From contig OZ029916.1 in NCBI GenBank assembly GCA_964023275.1, forward strand, positions 35,217,727 to 35,281,726: a DNA stretch of 64,000 bases, read 5' to 3'. The position numbers and the translations under genes are program-made. Origin of the DNA: Norana najaformis. Lineage: Eukaryota; Annelida; Clitellata; Crassiclitellata; Hormogastridae. The notes beneath the pieces are model-generated. The model ran no database searches. It was not told the origin of the DNA and was given only the letters and a program-made list of their open reading frames with translations. This document shows, piece by piece, positions 23,256-41,000 of this stretch. Numbering within the stretch: position 1 is the stretch's first letter; the number at the start of each line of letters is the position of its first letter.

Positions 23256-24954
23256 TTAAAATAAATGCTTAAGAAAGTCATCATCTTTTGGAATTTTATC
23301 AGTCTCTTTTGCAACAGTGTGGACAGTTTTGAGCTTCGTTTTAAATAGAGGCTTTTTCGTTGCTTCCTCCAAGTCTGTCTGTCTTTTCTTTCCAGTGTTT
23401 AAACTTTGAATGAAGTTACCCGTAATTTTCTTTGCACATTCAAGTCCAAATCTCTGTTTCTGTTTTCTTAATTCCCGTTCTTCAGCTTGCCGCTGGTTGA
23501 GGTGAATCCAGGCAAATCGAGGCAAGTACTTGATGTTCCACAGTTCAGAATTCTTTTTCCTTCCCACTATGGTGCAATTTAAATCTCTAGCTACAGCTTT
23601 GGCTACCTTTTTATCGAGAAATTCAACCCAGCCTTCTGCATATTTTGGGTTCTTCTTAAATTTTCGCTGATGTCCATGAGATTCTGCAACAATACACCAA
23701 TATTTTGTGCCATAAATGCTATTACACCAAATACTACAAACACACCAAGAACAGCAATCAAAGTTGTGCCTATGTTAAAAACTCCCTTATATTTGTGGAT
23801 TTTTCTGCTGATGTGCAAACACAACAACAGCAATTTTTTCCCTTATGAGTTGCATGGCAGTGATGCAATACTTGAGTCCAGCCAAGGACTCGAGTCTGAC
23901 TTTTTCTGTACTCGGACTGGGGCTATCATGACTGGGAGCCTCTGAACTCAAATTTGACTTGATGACTTGGAGTCTAAGTCACAATTACCAAAAATTACCA
24001 GCAATTGTGTAAATGATGTGGTAGAAAATAACTATTAGGTTTGCTTACTCAGCACCTGAATTGAGTGATCTTGTAAAGCAAAGACACTGGACAGAGTAAA
24101 CAATGTCTCTGTTATACCACAACTTTTCTTCCTTTCAGTGTTTTTTAGTACTCATGTTTATTTTTAGCACTTAAGCATTTATTTCTGGAAGTCATAATCA
24201 TGATTGTTATAACTAAAATTGTCTGAAGCATCACAGCCAACAGTTCTGGCTTATACTTTTCATCTCTGGAGTTCTATCCCGAGTGTGTAACGTGAACTTG
24301 AAAATTTGTTATCTAACAATGACAGATCGGCCACTTTTTGGATTACAGAGCACTGACATTTGCGCTTATGTCTAAACATCTCAATCCCATTACCATTCTT
24401 TGGAGGACAAGTGCTAAGAATACATGTAATAAATATGCTTATACCTAAACCACCTTGCAGGGGCAACTAATTTATGACCATGAGTGTACACTGAAGGGTA
24501 ATCCTCGATAAAGTCTGCAGCGACAATATTGCTTTTAGGTAGGGCGATCGCAAGCGGCTGTTTCTCGAGGATAACCACACTAAGATATATTTGTCATAAA
24601 CTTTATTAAGATAGTTCTAGCTGCTAATTAGAACAAAGTTTTTTCTTAGAGATTATAAGGCCTTCCATCTTAAAATAATTCCTGATCCCTTACGATTGGT
24701 ACACTAAGACAACCAATTATATAGTAATCTAAGTAAAACTTACTATCGCGCGCCAGATAGATACGGTCCACTTCACCGTACTCACTGAACACTTCACGAA
24801 TTCGGGACACGTTCATTCCCGTCGGTATTGTACTTAGATAAATGATTCCTCGACGGGTTTTGTTAGCTGATGATGATTCAAATGGGTTAATGTCACCATC
24901 ATACTCCATTACGTCCTTTTCTATGTCATCTGTTTTCTGATTTTCGTCAGCCAT
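23256..24954 (-). CDS. ABT1: Activator of basal transcription 1 / Esf2 family RNA-binding protein
   Basis: Two exons (24954-24744 and 23683-23256) make 212 residues. An acidic N-terminus is followed by an RRM: GIIYLSTIPTGMNVSRIREV, then FSEYGEVDRIYLAR, with the second half in exon 2 (YAEGWVEFLDKKVAKAVA). The family signature ELWNIKYLPRFAWIHLNQ and a basic coiled tail (RQAEERELRKQKQRFG) follow. Members bind RNA in the nucleolus and act in early small-subunit ribosome assembly; the mammalian protein also binds TBP. The single intron (about 1.06 kb) splits the RRM between its beta1-beta2 and later strands. The ATG is the first in frame after the intergenic LINE debris. Convergent with MED28 and divergent from DPM1. 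Confidence 0.93.
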
Positions 24955-25093
24955 GATTAGCTTTCCGAATTACCTAACTAAAACGATCGAAACTTCGCGA
25001 AGCACGTGGCTTCAACCAACGAGCTATAAATATTTCTATTTCCGTTACGCTATAGATAAGAAAGTAGTAGAGGAACTTCAGCTTTTCTCTGTG

Positions 25094-25250
25094 ACGTAAT
25101 CGTAAACTCGAAATTTCTAAAGCGCTACTTAAAAGCTAAGCACAGGGCACCAGCTTGTTCACGAGCGCTGCGTCAAGTCAATGAGGTTGTCCAAAGATGC
25201 CATATCAAGAACCAACTCCGGTTGCCAGGAGACCAAAGCGAAGTGTTGTA
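25094..25250 (-). mobile_element. LINE 3' end, second subfamily
   Basis: CGTAATCGTAAACTCG, TTTCTAAAGCGCTACTTAAA, GCGCTGCGTCAAGTC and AGGAGACCAAAGCG are the reverse of the 19411-19546 copy. It lies just upstream of ABT1. Confidence 0.75.
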
Positions 25251-25424
25251 TAAAGTCAGAAAATAATTTATCCCATATTTAATTAAAACCTACAACTTTC
25301 AATGTGATCCAGTAGAAGATAAGTGCACAATTAAGGGTAATACTTATGCCGTTGATGGGCATATTTATTATAAGCTTACATCAGACTCAGTTATATATTA
25401 GTTAGCGTGCAGCATTTTATTTAT

Positions 25425-25560
25425 TAGTTGGCGTGACCGCAAGGTTGCAGTTTGATTCCCTTCAACGACCCTGGGCAAGTAGTTAATGTTGCACATGCAT
25501 GGTTCAGTCACCAAGCAGTACAGTTTGATACTGACATAAGTTGAGAAGTAAACGAAAAGT
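25425..25560 (+). repeat. SINE family B copy
   Basis: GGCGTGACCGCAAGGTTGCA with GTTTGATTCCC (box B-like) is followed by GACCCTGGGCAAGTAG, CACCAAGCAGTACAG and TGACATAAGTTGAGAAGTAA, as at 3395-3560. Confidence 0.6.
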
Positions 25561-25614
25561 TCTACGTGGTCACGTATACCTATAAGTATAAATTCTGTTT
25601 TATCTGGGTTCAAG

Positions 25615-25750
25615 CACATGAGATTTAATGTAAATGTAGATGTTTTATACAGCGACCGAATGGCTTCGACCCTGCTCATTTTTGCAATGAACTGATCGTG
25701 TGAGATTCTTCATCACCGCTGCCTTAATGTCATCTAGGAAGAGATCTGTG
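25615..25750. repeat. Family C repeat copy
   Basis: ATACAGCGACCGAATGGCTT, CGACCCTGCTCATTTTTGCA and GTGTGAGATTCTTCATCACC match 50245-50340 and the copy at 26765-26965. Between this copy and 26010 no feature is clear. Confidence 0.6.
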
Positions 25751-26009
25751 TAAATACGCGATTGAGATGATCAATAGGCCTAGAGTCTGGGAAACTGTTC
25801 AACGACACATTCGTTTCACAATTTCACGGAATTCGTGCGGTTGACTTTTCCCGGTGGACAAAGCTATGACCTCACTCAAACGCTGCGGATGCACGGTTGT
25901 ACAATACAGCACGATGAGAGAAATTCAGAGAACTTAGGGTGACGTGGCATAAACTCCCCAGAACTGCGACAGTTATCTGACCCCTCTTGCAAACTCATCT
26001 ATGCTCCAC

Positions 26010-26290
26010 CGCTTGCAATTTCTGCATCGGCCTTTCACTCAAAACTGAAAACATTCCTCTTTCATAGATCCTATCCTAATACCCCTCCTTGCTCTTATCT
26101 CTCTTTCCGCTCCAATCTCAAACACCACTCATCGTAGCTGCCACGCTGTCCCTCTGCCCGACTTTTGGATCTTGACTTGGAACCGAACCCTTTTGCCTAT
26201 CGATTTTGTTTTGACCAAGCGCCTATGAATAAGCTGGTCCCCGTGAAGTGACTTTCGTTGGGCGCTCTTGAAATCTCTGAATTACGATTA
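26010..26290 (+). mobile_element. LINE 3' end with LKTFLF-type coding remnant
   Basis: ACTCAAAACTGAAAACATTC continues the LKTxLF segment. The family 3' end follows (ATCGATTTTGTTTTGACCAA, TTTCGTTGGGCGCTCTTGAA, GAATTACGATTA). It ends about 60 bases before the first DPM1 ATG, so it lies in or next to the promoter. Confidence 0.8.
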
Positions 26291-26291
26291 A

Positions 26292-30791
<4,500 letters not shown>

Positions 30792-32087
30792 AGGCTTAGA
30801 TAAAACTCTAGTTAGCTAAGAATTTAATAACTGTGCATAAACAACTCTGAGAAGAAACTGTGTGCAGTTTCTTTCATTACAACAACGTTTATTAAACAAT
30901 AAAACATTCTTAAAAAACAAAAGGTGAGCTTAACACTAACTTCATCATGCGCAAAACTTGCACATATCAATACCTAGATCCAATTGTAGTTTAACTGGCT
31001 CCGATACTTTGTCCAATAATATGTCTCGAGATTCTTAAGTTCGCGTGTCTACAAATCACACTTCTGTGTTGCAATCAAACTTGAAATGTTGAGCACAATA
31101 AAATAAACCTTTTTGAGACAAGGATTTTCAAATTAGGTTATTAAAAAACTAGAATGACTCAGTCATGATACCACAGTGAAAAGGCAAGCACGGTTATAGA
31201 GTCAAATTTCAACTGGTATCGATAAATAGTAGGAAGAAGCGTCCTGAAGAAACTTAACCATCAAATAAATTACTGTAATATGAAACAGAAAGATATGAAC
31301 TAAAACGGTACTGCCAAACTAACTTCAACATATGACTATATCATACAGTATTAAAGCGCTACATGGTGTAACAATTGCCCTGGTTGTTACCTGAACCAAA
31401 AGAAAACAAAAAAGATACTTGGTGCATTTGTTTGCTTGCTTACAGTGGACAGATAAATGTCTAATCCTAGTGTATTACAGTAATGGCATTACAGAAGTTT
31501 CCAGATGAGCCTTCGATTATACTATGAATCTGAGAAAACATATATGAAAAGCTGTTGAGAACGCTCGTGCGAAGCTCGGTGATCGCCTGGCTGAAGTTCA
31601 AGTGCTTGTGGTCAATATGTTTGGCGAAACACATCAGTTAAGATGTGTCATTCTTGAACATTATGCAGTGCACATGAACAGCCCCGTTTACACAGTTCCA
31701 AGAATGTAAAGAATATGTTTATGGTTGTGTTACTTAGGTAAAAGTAATCACAAATGTATACAGTGCCTTGTCAAGAGAGACTGCTCACAGGCACACCTGA
31801 CCACAAAACCACATTCAAATGGAATGCTTTCCAAGTACTTCTAGGGAAGAGGCAAAGAAAGACCTTGGATCTCATTCAAGACACCAAGAGATCTGTAACA
31901 AATAATTCATGACTTAATATTACCAAATTACAGACACAAGCCAAAGCTAAAAACTTTCACCAACAAAACAATATATGTTGGCCACCCACCACCTCAACAT
32001 AAGAATGACAGCTGGAGGTGCACATGACGACATAGACGTATCCCGCAGATGATTAGAACAGGTCGTTTCTGAATTGTGTGGGTGGTG
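30792..32087. other. Convergent intergenic space between DPM1 and the LAT gene
   Basis: Unique AT-rich sequence that should hold both 3' UTRs. I see no gene or repeat apart from the poly(A) signals near 30890. Confidence 0.5.
30888..30903. terminator. Back-to-back polyadenylation signals
   Basis: AATAAA on the plus strand at 30898-30903 is 107 bases past the DPM1 stop. TTTATT at 30888-30893 is AATAAA on the minus strand and could serve the convergent LAT gene, though it lies 1.2 kb past that stop codon. Good for DPM1, weak for LAT. Confidence 0.5.
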
Positions 32088-35000
32088 TCAAATTTTGCGC
32101 TTGGACTCTAGCGGTGCACACTCGAGCAACTTCTGTCCAGTTTGTGTCAGTTGCCCTAAAGCAGAAAAACATTGCCATCACTGAACTGCCAAAATTTATA
32201 ATGCATATTGGAGTAGCGTGTATCTTTATGTACATGTATTAGACAAGCACCTGAGAGAGATCTTAAAGGTTCGATACCAATATCTAGTTACACATTATTT
32301 TAATTATGTATAATCCAAGGTAGGAATAATTCCTCAACAACAAAGGGTGGAAGTGCTGTTTCTGGCAAATAAGGCCTTGTACCCTAGGCAGTATTATTTA
32401 TTATTGCTATTATTAAACAGCTATTTATAACGCGCAGAATCAAAAAAGCATGTACATTAAGCAGCATGTTCATTAATGCAAGCATCTTTCATTATTGTGG
32501 TTATAGATCAGTAGTGCCTTTTAAGAAGCTTTCAAACACCTCAATAAAATGAGGAATCCTGTCAAATACAGCAGTGCTTTCTATGGCTTCAGGTTTAGCA
32601 CACATTTAACCAAAAAAGTAGGTAGCACCCAGTAAAGGAAGAATGGACATTCCAAGTCCTGGACTTGCCGAGTTAGGCAAACTCATCATAACTAATCTAA
32701 ACTAATATAAGTTCTGTGCCGTTTTTATCTAAAATAATACAGTTGTCCACACCACTAATACTTGTAGCAACATATGAATTCACTTACAACAAAAAACAGC
32801 CAAACATTAAAATCTTACTCATCAGTCTTTGGAATGATTTTGGCTTGTTTTTCCACATGACTCCAAACCAGTACACTGGTACCCCAGAAAGAACAATAGC
32901 CAGTCCAATTCCAGTGTCATAGGGAGCAGCATACAAGGGAACCAGAAGTAGGAAAAGGCATATCAACAAGAAGGTGATCGGTATTGCCAAGTTGAACTGC
33001 AAACAGAACAATAACGACGCATCACAGTCTCTTAAAACCTCTTTAAAATATTTTATATAAAAACAAAACTGAGAATATACCAAAGCTGATGCTCACAAAT
33101 GTTTAATATTGACTCTGCACATCCACAAGGATTCAGTTTGATTATAATTATAATCAATGCTACAAAATAAGTGTGATTTCCATCGAATACCAAAGGACCA
33201 TGCAGGCAAATGTTTTGGCAGTCTACTGAATAAATGATGAACTATCGACAATCTGATCTAATGACTTATCATAATTGCATCAATCGATGGTCACTTCAAG
33301 TCAAACTGGTGGGTAAGCAAGTTTAAACAGATGACCATATCTTGCCTGCTATTACTGATAATTATTATAATTCTTATTTCTGTATTTATTAAGCGCCACC
33401 ATCTAATGACAAAGCATCAATCGATGGCGCTGAGCAATTGTAAGTGAAGAACTTGATCAAGGTCCTTACACAGTAAGCATCTTGGGGGAGGCTCAAACCC
33501 ATACTCTTCACGTTATAAGCCGAGCACCCTAAACAGTTAGCTACTATGCTCCACAATCGGCTACTGCGCCCCACAATTACTAAGATAATGATGAAGATGA
33601 TGACAATCACCAATATGACAATTACCATCGACAATGATTAAGCAGCAATTAAGATATATAGAATCCTCAAACAATAAACTGACTTAGCTTTTCAGGTGTT
33701 GAAGAAAAAAGAAGGTTATAATAATCAAAAAAGAAAATGAAATTCTGGAAATTCTAAAACATCAGACATACAAAATGAGAACAAAATCATAAAGTGAACT
33801 TTGACTCTGATAGGTTGTGGAACTAACTGAAATCTTGAAACAGAAGCTACACAACATAAGAAATAATTAATGCCTGAGAAAAGGAACTCTGACCTTGATA
33901 GGTCGTGGCATGTTTGGCTTTTTGAAGCGAAGATACACCATGCCGAGGATGGACATACCGACTGACAACCACTGGACGAAGCTCATGTAATTGATCAGCA
34001 CCCACATGTCATTTGACGTCAGGTACACCAGAGACAAGCCGCCCTGAACACAAAAATGCACGCAGTCTCAGGAGTTGTTTTACACAAGTATTCATCACTA
34101 GCAAACATTTGCACCCTCTCTGACAAACGTCAGCAACATTTCGGATTAGATATTTGAACCAGAAAACAGTGGCAAAGAAACTTAGCAAAAACGCATGGCC
34201 AACTGCCGCTGTTTTTATAAAAAGGATAAAAGAATATAAACAAGCAAAAAGTGGAGAATATGCAAACACCGACCTAAATACATATGTGTATGTATGCATG
34301 TAGGCATATATGTAATGGTATGCATATGTACATACATTGTATATACAAATGTACATATGTATATGTATACATATGTATATGTATGTATGTGGTCATTTAT
34401 ATAACGCCCTTTGAACACAGGTCTGCTAAAGGTGCTGATAAATAGCTCCCAGACTGATCTGAATGGGGACAACAATTCCTTACTGTGAACAGCATCGCTG
34501 GAAGCGGAGTAAATCTCCTTATGTGGATCATGCCGAAGAAATCTGGCAGATGACCTTCACAAGCTCCAACAAAGAATAACCTTAAAGTAGCACAAAATTT
34601 ACTAATTAGAATTACGCCAATTGATTATGGCAAGTAGCTTACTGTGTCTGACACTAACCTGCACATCTGAGGTTCAAATCCCAGTCATGAATGTGAAACT
34701 AATAATGCCCTTTAAAGTCGTTTAATCTGCAAGTAGACTTTGTGACTGCCGCGTTGTGCCTTTAAAGTTAGTAAAGTAAAGCTCCCATGTCCCACAGTGG
34801 AATGTAGAGGAGGCGCTCATTCCCTACTGTCACGCCTTTGAGTCTGCACTGGATGAATCTCAGGGTTCGGGCCAGGATTAGCACATCATAGGGCTTGCCA
34901 GTTACTTGCTGGTTTATGCCAGCACCAAATTCTACTGCTTGGTGAAAGAGATACTTGTGTGTAAACAACTTGTCCAAGGTGGTTACACAAAGTCCATTCC

Positions 35001-38000
35001 ACAAGCTCAAACCTGCAACTCTTGGATTAGAGACAGGGCGCACTACTGAACAGATTACTGTATCACACTTCTGTGCTGGTGCTTGAGCCAAACAACCCTG
35101 ACAAACATTGTTGAAAGAGTTATAAGTAATATGGGAGCAGTTACCTTACCTTACCTGACCACAACATATTCAGACAATCAAATGCTTTCGATGTGCATAG
35201 TAGCCAATTCAAAGAGCATCTGCCTGGCATCATAAGGTGTGTGGATTTGAGCCTTTCTAACTGAGTGCGGTCTTGAGCATAACTGCTCAACACCATCAAC
35301 TGATCATCATTAGATAGCGGCGCTATACAAAAAGCAGAAATAAAACAACCGAAACAGCGAAAGAAAACAGATGGCTTGAAACCTCTGAAGCCTACACAGA
35401 TTAAATCAGAATTCAAAATCAAGCTATAACTCAATGCCACATAATTTGACATTTTTGTGGATAGTTAACTTGGAACTTTCTAACCTTCCAGAAGTGAACA
35501 GAAGTCCGTTGACACCACCAAAGGTTGATAACGACACAAAAACTGGAACTATCCAAGCCATCACACCAAAAACGCGATTGCCAAAAAGCTGTACAGAACA
35601 AAGTGATTCAGTCAGCCACTTCTTGCTGATGACCAGAACCTAGAAATCTTATATTGCAAATTTGTCATATCAGAGACATGAACTGTTCAAGTTTATTTTT
35701 AATCTAAGTAATGTAAAACTAACGAGTCTTCCAAATACACACACTTCATCCACAAAACATCAAATATCAGGTCAGTGCAACACAAAAAATATGCCCCCAA
35801 TGTATATTATTTTTACAGTTAAACTTAAATTTATTATTATATTTGATTTAATAAGACTTCAGTTTCAGTATTTGCAGCTTTTGAGCTTAGATCACAATAA
35901 ATGTATATAAAATCTATATAATTTTGCGAACTGAAACTGATAGGCCAACTGTACTGTTCATAGGTTTAGCTGGAAAATAATTTAGATTATTTCAGCATTT
36001 GGCTAATTTATTTTACACACTGCCTGGTTTACACAGGGTTTTGATGGCTCGGCCTCTGACAACTTTGAGTTAACAGGTAAACACTGTAATGGACGTTTGC
36101 AGGAAAAAGCAACTAAAGGGGTGCTACTTGGGGTAAAACAGGAAGTGATTTGTAGGGGGAAGGGGGAAATTTCACTCTTGCTGGTTCAGACAATCCATGC
36201 ACTGAGATACACTGTCCCCACTCATTGTGTTACTCATTAACAGCTCCTACAAGTTTTGCACCACACTGCTTCCAATGACATGTATCGTACCCTTGTTCCC
36301 TTTTTACAAAATGTTAAGAAATCAAGATCGAATTTGGGATATCTTCAGTCCTGACAAATCACTGATCTCAACGACACGAAATCCACCTACTTATGTTGTA
36401 AATGTGTACTTACTATAGCAACTGCATTGGACGCTTTGATTTCTTCGGGTGACAGGATAGAAAAGTAGGCGACATTAGCCAAGACGTAGATGACGGTGAC
36501 AAGCGGAATGGAGATATAGATTGCACGTGGCATGTCACGAAACGGATCCTTCATTTCCTCAGTCACAAAATTCAGGAAATTCCTGAAATTTTGTTAAACA
36601 CAACAAGCCAATGTGAGTTGGGCACCTGTGGTGATGTAATGCAGTTGTTAATCACTCGACTGTAACATACGTAGTCCCCAAACAACTTGCAATTGAAAAA
36701 TTTGCAGCACGAATACAAATATGATTATTTGACTTAGAAACCTTTCTTTTGGGTTACATGATTCTTCAATTAAATTTAATTTTATGAGATTGGGCATCAA
36801 AACCCAACACACACAGTTTTAAAGGCTGACTTCTTAAAATCAGCCATCATGCAATCACTGTCAGAGTAGTAAAAATACATCAAACTTATGAGGTTACATA
36901 GAAGACCTTCAGTTTAATGATACCATCGATTATGTAGTGAATCCAGTTAACTGTTTTCACAATTTGCACACAATTTCCATCAATTTACTTGAATTAAGTT
37001 TGGTAAACTGAACAGTAGTGCTTACCATCCGGCATAAGCAAACAGACCAGAATAAACAGCCAAAGACAATTTGCCAACATCAGTTGTTGTGTTTTCAAAC
37101 GGGTTGTCAAAATATTCAACATGACCTAGCAAATTTAAATGCAATTCATACAACAAGATTCGACACCAGAAGGTTTAGTTTGTGGACTGAAATGTCAAGG
37201 TTGGGGTCAAGAGGTCAACTCTACAAAGTGAGGAAAGAAGTTATGCAACAGAAACAAATGCAACAAGGTTTATAAAAGGAGTTTATTGAATAAAGCTCAG
37301 AAGAGAAGAGTTGTGTTGGAATTAAGCTTAGAATAGAAGAGGGGTTTATGGTATAAAGCTTATAATTGAAAAGGGATTAACAAAACAAAGTTTAGAATTG
37401 AAGAGTCATGCTGGAATTAAGCTTAGGATAGAATTGAAATTAATCTAAGAATAGCAGAAGGGTTAACAGAATAAAGCTTACAATGAAGATTATAGATGAA
37501 TCAACAAAACGGATTGCACATTTAACCCTAAACATTAAACATTTTAAAAACTATGTAAGATGTCATTGATTTCAGTAAAATTTATTTCTTTATGTTTTGA
37601 ACACATCTGTTATTTACAATTATATCAAATATTAAGTCTATCGATTAGTTATGACCAAATAATATATATAAACTTATTTAAACGTACCCATTCCAATCAG
37701 TGCCAGTCCAGTGATAATGATTATGGACAAAGCAAGCAGCTTGGCCACTGTGAATATATCCTGTATGCGGGTTGCCCAGCGAACACTGCGAGCATTTATA
37801 AATGTGAGAAGAGCTGAAAGCAGTGATCTCGCAAACATATTTTCCAGCAAATAAGGTAATCTGCTTAAACTTCATCCCATTCCAGCTCATACACGATACA
37901 TTTCTCTCACAAATACACCAAATATCCATCAATACCAGGACCACACGTCTGAGAACTACCACAACAAATTACAATTACATTATCATACTTTACCTTCACA

Positions 38001-41000
38001 GTTGATCTAACATCTGACCAACACTGATTGGGCACAATCAAAAAGAACAAATACATGATAGTCACTCATCTTCAGAAAACAATAAGTTATATCAACGAAA
38101 GAAGGACAAACAAGCTGATGGTGCCACGGACAAGTGTTTGAAGAGCAATGCAGAAGATCAACAAGCAGAAAAACACACATGACATCCCAAGATAAGAATG
38201 AAGAAAGAACAAACAACATCTGCCTAATGTAAAGAAGGCTGCAAAAGCAGTATGATTTATGTGATTTGGAATAATCACATAAGCGAGAATAACAATAGAA
38301 TTAGGAGATTAATTAAAAGAATTGCTAGAACATAAATTAACAGACTTATTAGAACATTAACTGTAGAATTACTGGAACATTAAGAGAATTATTAACACAT
38401 TCATTAAAAGAATAAATCGAACATATCATTAATAGAATTATTATAAAATTAATGAATCAGTAAACTGGTATCTTCAGAATCTTTCAGGAACATCATGAAT
38501 CAGCTGGACACACTTATTGTATGAATAGTCTAATCAGTTCATTTCACAGCAGCGCATGGAAGAATTTCTCCAAAGGTGCTATATAAATGTCCAGAAACAA
38601 ATATAGATAAACAAGCACATGAAACTCAATATTTCTGTTGCAGTTTGTAAGAAACATTTTCCACTTACTTATGCACAGTGCAGCAAGCAGTTTGGCTGCA
38701 ATCTGTGGCGGATCACACCAGTCGTACATGGGCTTCAGGGCATAATTAGCAAACGTCAAAGCCACGATTGCCTGTATAGTTGGTCGGATTACAATCAGGT
38801 TCACCTGAAGAACAAAGGAATCAAACATTTAAAACGAAAGGTAATTGCTCGTTTATTATCTGAGAGCTAGTAAGTAAGTAAATAAGAGAGTTAGTAAATA
38901 CAGCATTTGTTAACACACCATATGTCCACCCCAGTATGCATGATTAGAAAAAGACTAAAGATGAGAAAACACTAGATTAGAAAATGTTAGATATGACAAA
39001 TAAATGAAAAAATGGAGATCATTTATTGGCCCTCATCACTGCCAGTTGGTTGGCATCAAAAACTGATGATGATGACTATGATGATGATGATGATGATGAC
39101 GACGACAACGATGGCGACGACGATGATGATGAAGATGAAATGTACTTCCATCAAAAGCTGTTCTCAGAGGCATGATAAATGCATAAGGTGAGGTAAGGCA
39201 CCAGTATTTGGTTTCTTGTTATTATATAGCTACATGTAGAGCTGTCATAACATTTGCAATCAAAGCCATAGGAAAGTAAGAAAGAGAAAGCTATTACTCA
39301 TTAACCACACACGTCTACAACAACATTAGCCCTCAGAGACATGTTGCTGTGGTTGATGGATTTGTTGGTAGAAGCACAATGATAACAACAGCATTCTTAC
39401 AATAGGGCTAGCTTTCCTTATGGGTTGTATGGCAAAATAAACTCCGAGTTTTGTATGCTTCAGTGGCATCCAACGACAGACTCATATGCACATCCACTTA
39501 TCAATCTCAATTATTGGGAGGGGTAGTTCTTCCTACCCGCCCCCGCCCTCCCTCTTCCCCACACCAGAGGAAAATGGGTTGGCTGCATGACAGAAGCTGT
39601 TCAATAAGTCAAACTCCCGCTTCCTATATGAAGTCAATCGATGAAACTATTGGCTTGGTTCAAACTATAGCTAGTTTAGCAGCAAAACTAATCATGGTTC
39701 CTAGTTCCCTCATTAAATTTCAGATTAAGGAGGATTACGTCGTAATTTTTTTCTCTAATCCATGTTTAACTGCAGCACAGAAAATAGACACAACCTTATT
39801 TCACGTATGTGTATGTATGTATGTATTTGGATATTTATATTTTGGCTTCTAAGAAGCTCTTCAAGACACTCCTTGTCAGCCTAAATCATGGTATAGTTCA
39901 ATAAGAACAAAAGTTAATCTGCAGAGGCAGATGAATCTCTTAAATCAGGAAAGATTCCATTTGGTAGTCAATACATGTCCTCATTCAAAAGAATCTGAGG
40001 TTCTAATGTTTGATGGCAAACAAAATGTCAGCAGCAGCTTGCTTCCAGGTGGATGCAAATGCTTCACTCCACTGCAATTGGACTCAGTGGCCAATTGAAT
40101 ATGAAGAGTATGGAATCAAATACTGCAGCAAGCTTTCAACAGAGAGAGGAGAGAAATTGCCTGTCAATTTCACTGGGTCCATTTTAAAAGCAATCGTAGG
40201 AATAAATGGGGCTTCATTTCCTTTAGGAGAAGACAGCTCAATGTACAGACATTCTCAAAATGCCAAACAAATCCACACGTATAAAGGGAAAAACCGGACT
40301 GTGTGTGCACATGTTCATATACTGGTTGCAAATACCCAGTATGCAAGTGTGTGTGCATGTGCACATGTTTGTGCATGTTGTTCCGTTATATCAGAAATAC
40401 TGACTTCACATGGTGATTGTATCTATGACAAGCCCATATTCAGTTTAATTATCCTACATAATCCTCAACTGGCTAAGCACTTGATCTTAGTCTTTATACT
40501 GCTTACATCAACCCCAAAGTATTTAATTACTTATCCTGCAGAAAAAATTAATAAATTACACTAGAACTATAATTCATTTTATTTAACAGTTGGCACAGTA
40601 GCTGTTTAAAAAATTCCAAGAATTTAATGGCAATAATCGTTAATTGTTTTCCAAGCAGTTGATGTAAAAGGGCGGTTTGAATTCACCTAGTGTTTGTTGC
40701 CCTCTCGCCCCACCTCTACTACAGCCGCCACACTCCAAGCCGTGCCTCCCAACTACAGTTTGGGGGCCACATACATGTCATACATGGCTCATGACTACTC
40801 AGAATCCAAACTGACACAATAATGTCTGGCACCAAGGTACAACACACTGTGGCTTAAACTAGACAGTAAGAACAGCCAGCAAAATCCTGCCTGGCTTTAT
40901 CTAAGCAATGTCAGCAGATGTGCTTTCCCAAAAGACAGGCCATTGATTGCATTAGTTTCTGCTGTTACAGACATTAACTGCATATCTACAGCATCATTTC

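Noticed and set aside
34768-35091. 107-codon minus-strand frame as an extra LAT exon
   Set aside because: It is SINE family B sequence. The true exon 8 is the 97-bp exon at 34484-34580, which fits phase and family.
39451-40564. Open frames of 133 and 184 codons on the plus strand in LAT intron 2
   Set aside because: They have no domain and no splice support, contain low-complexity stretches, and their composition matches the surrounding intron.
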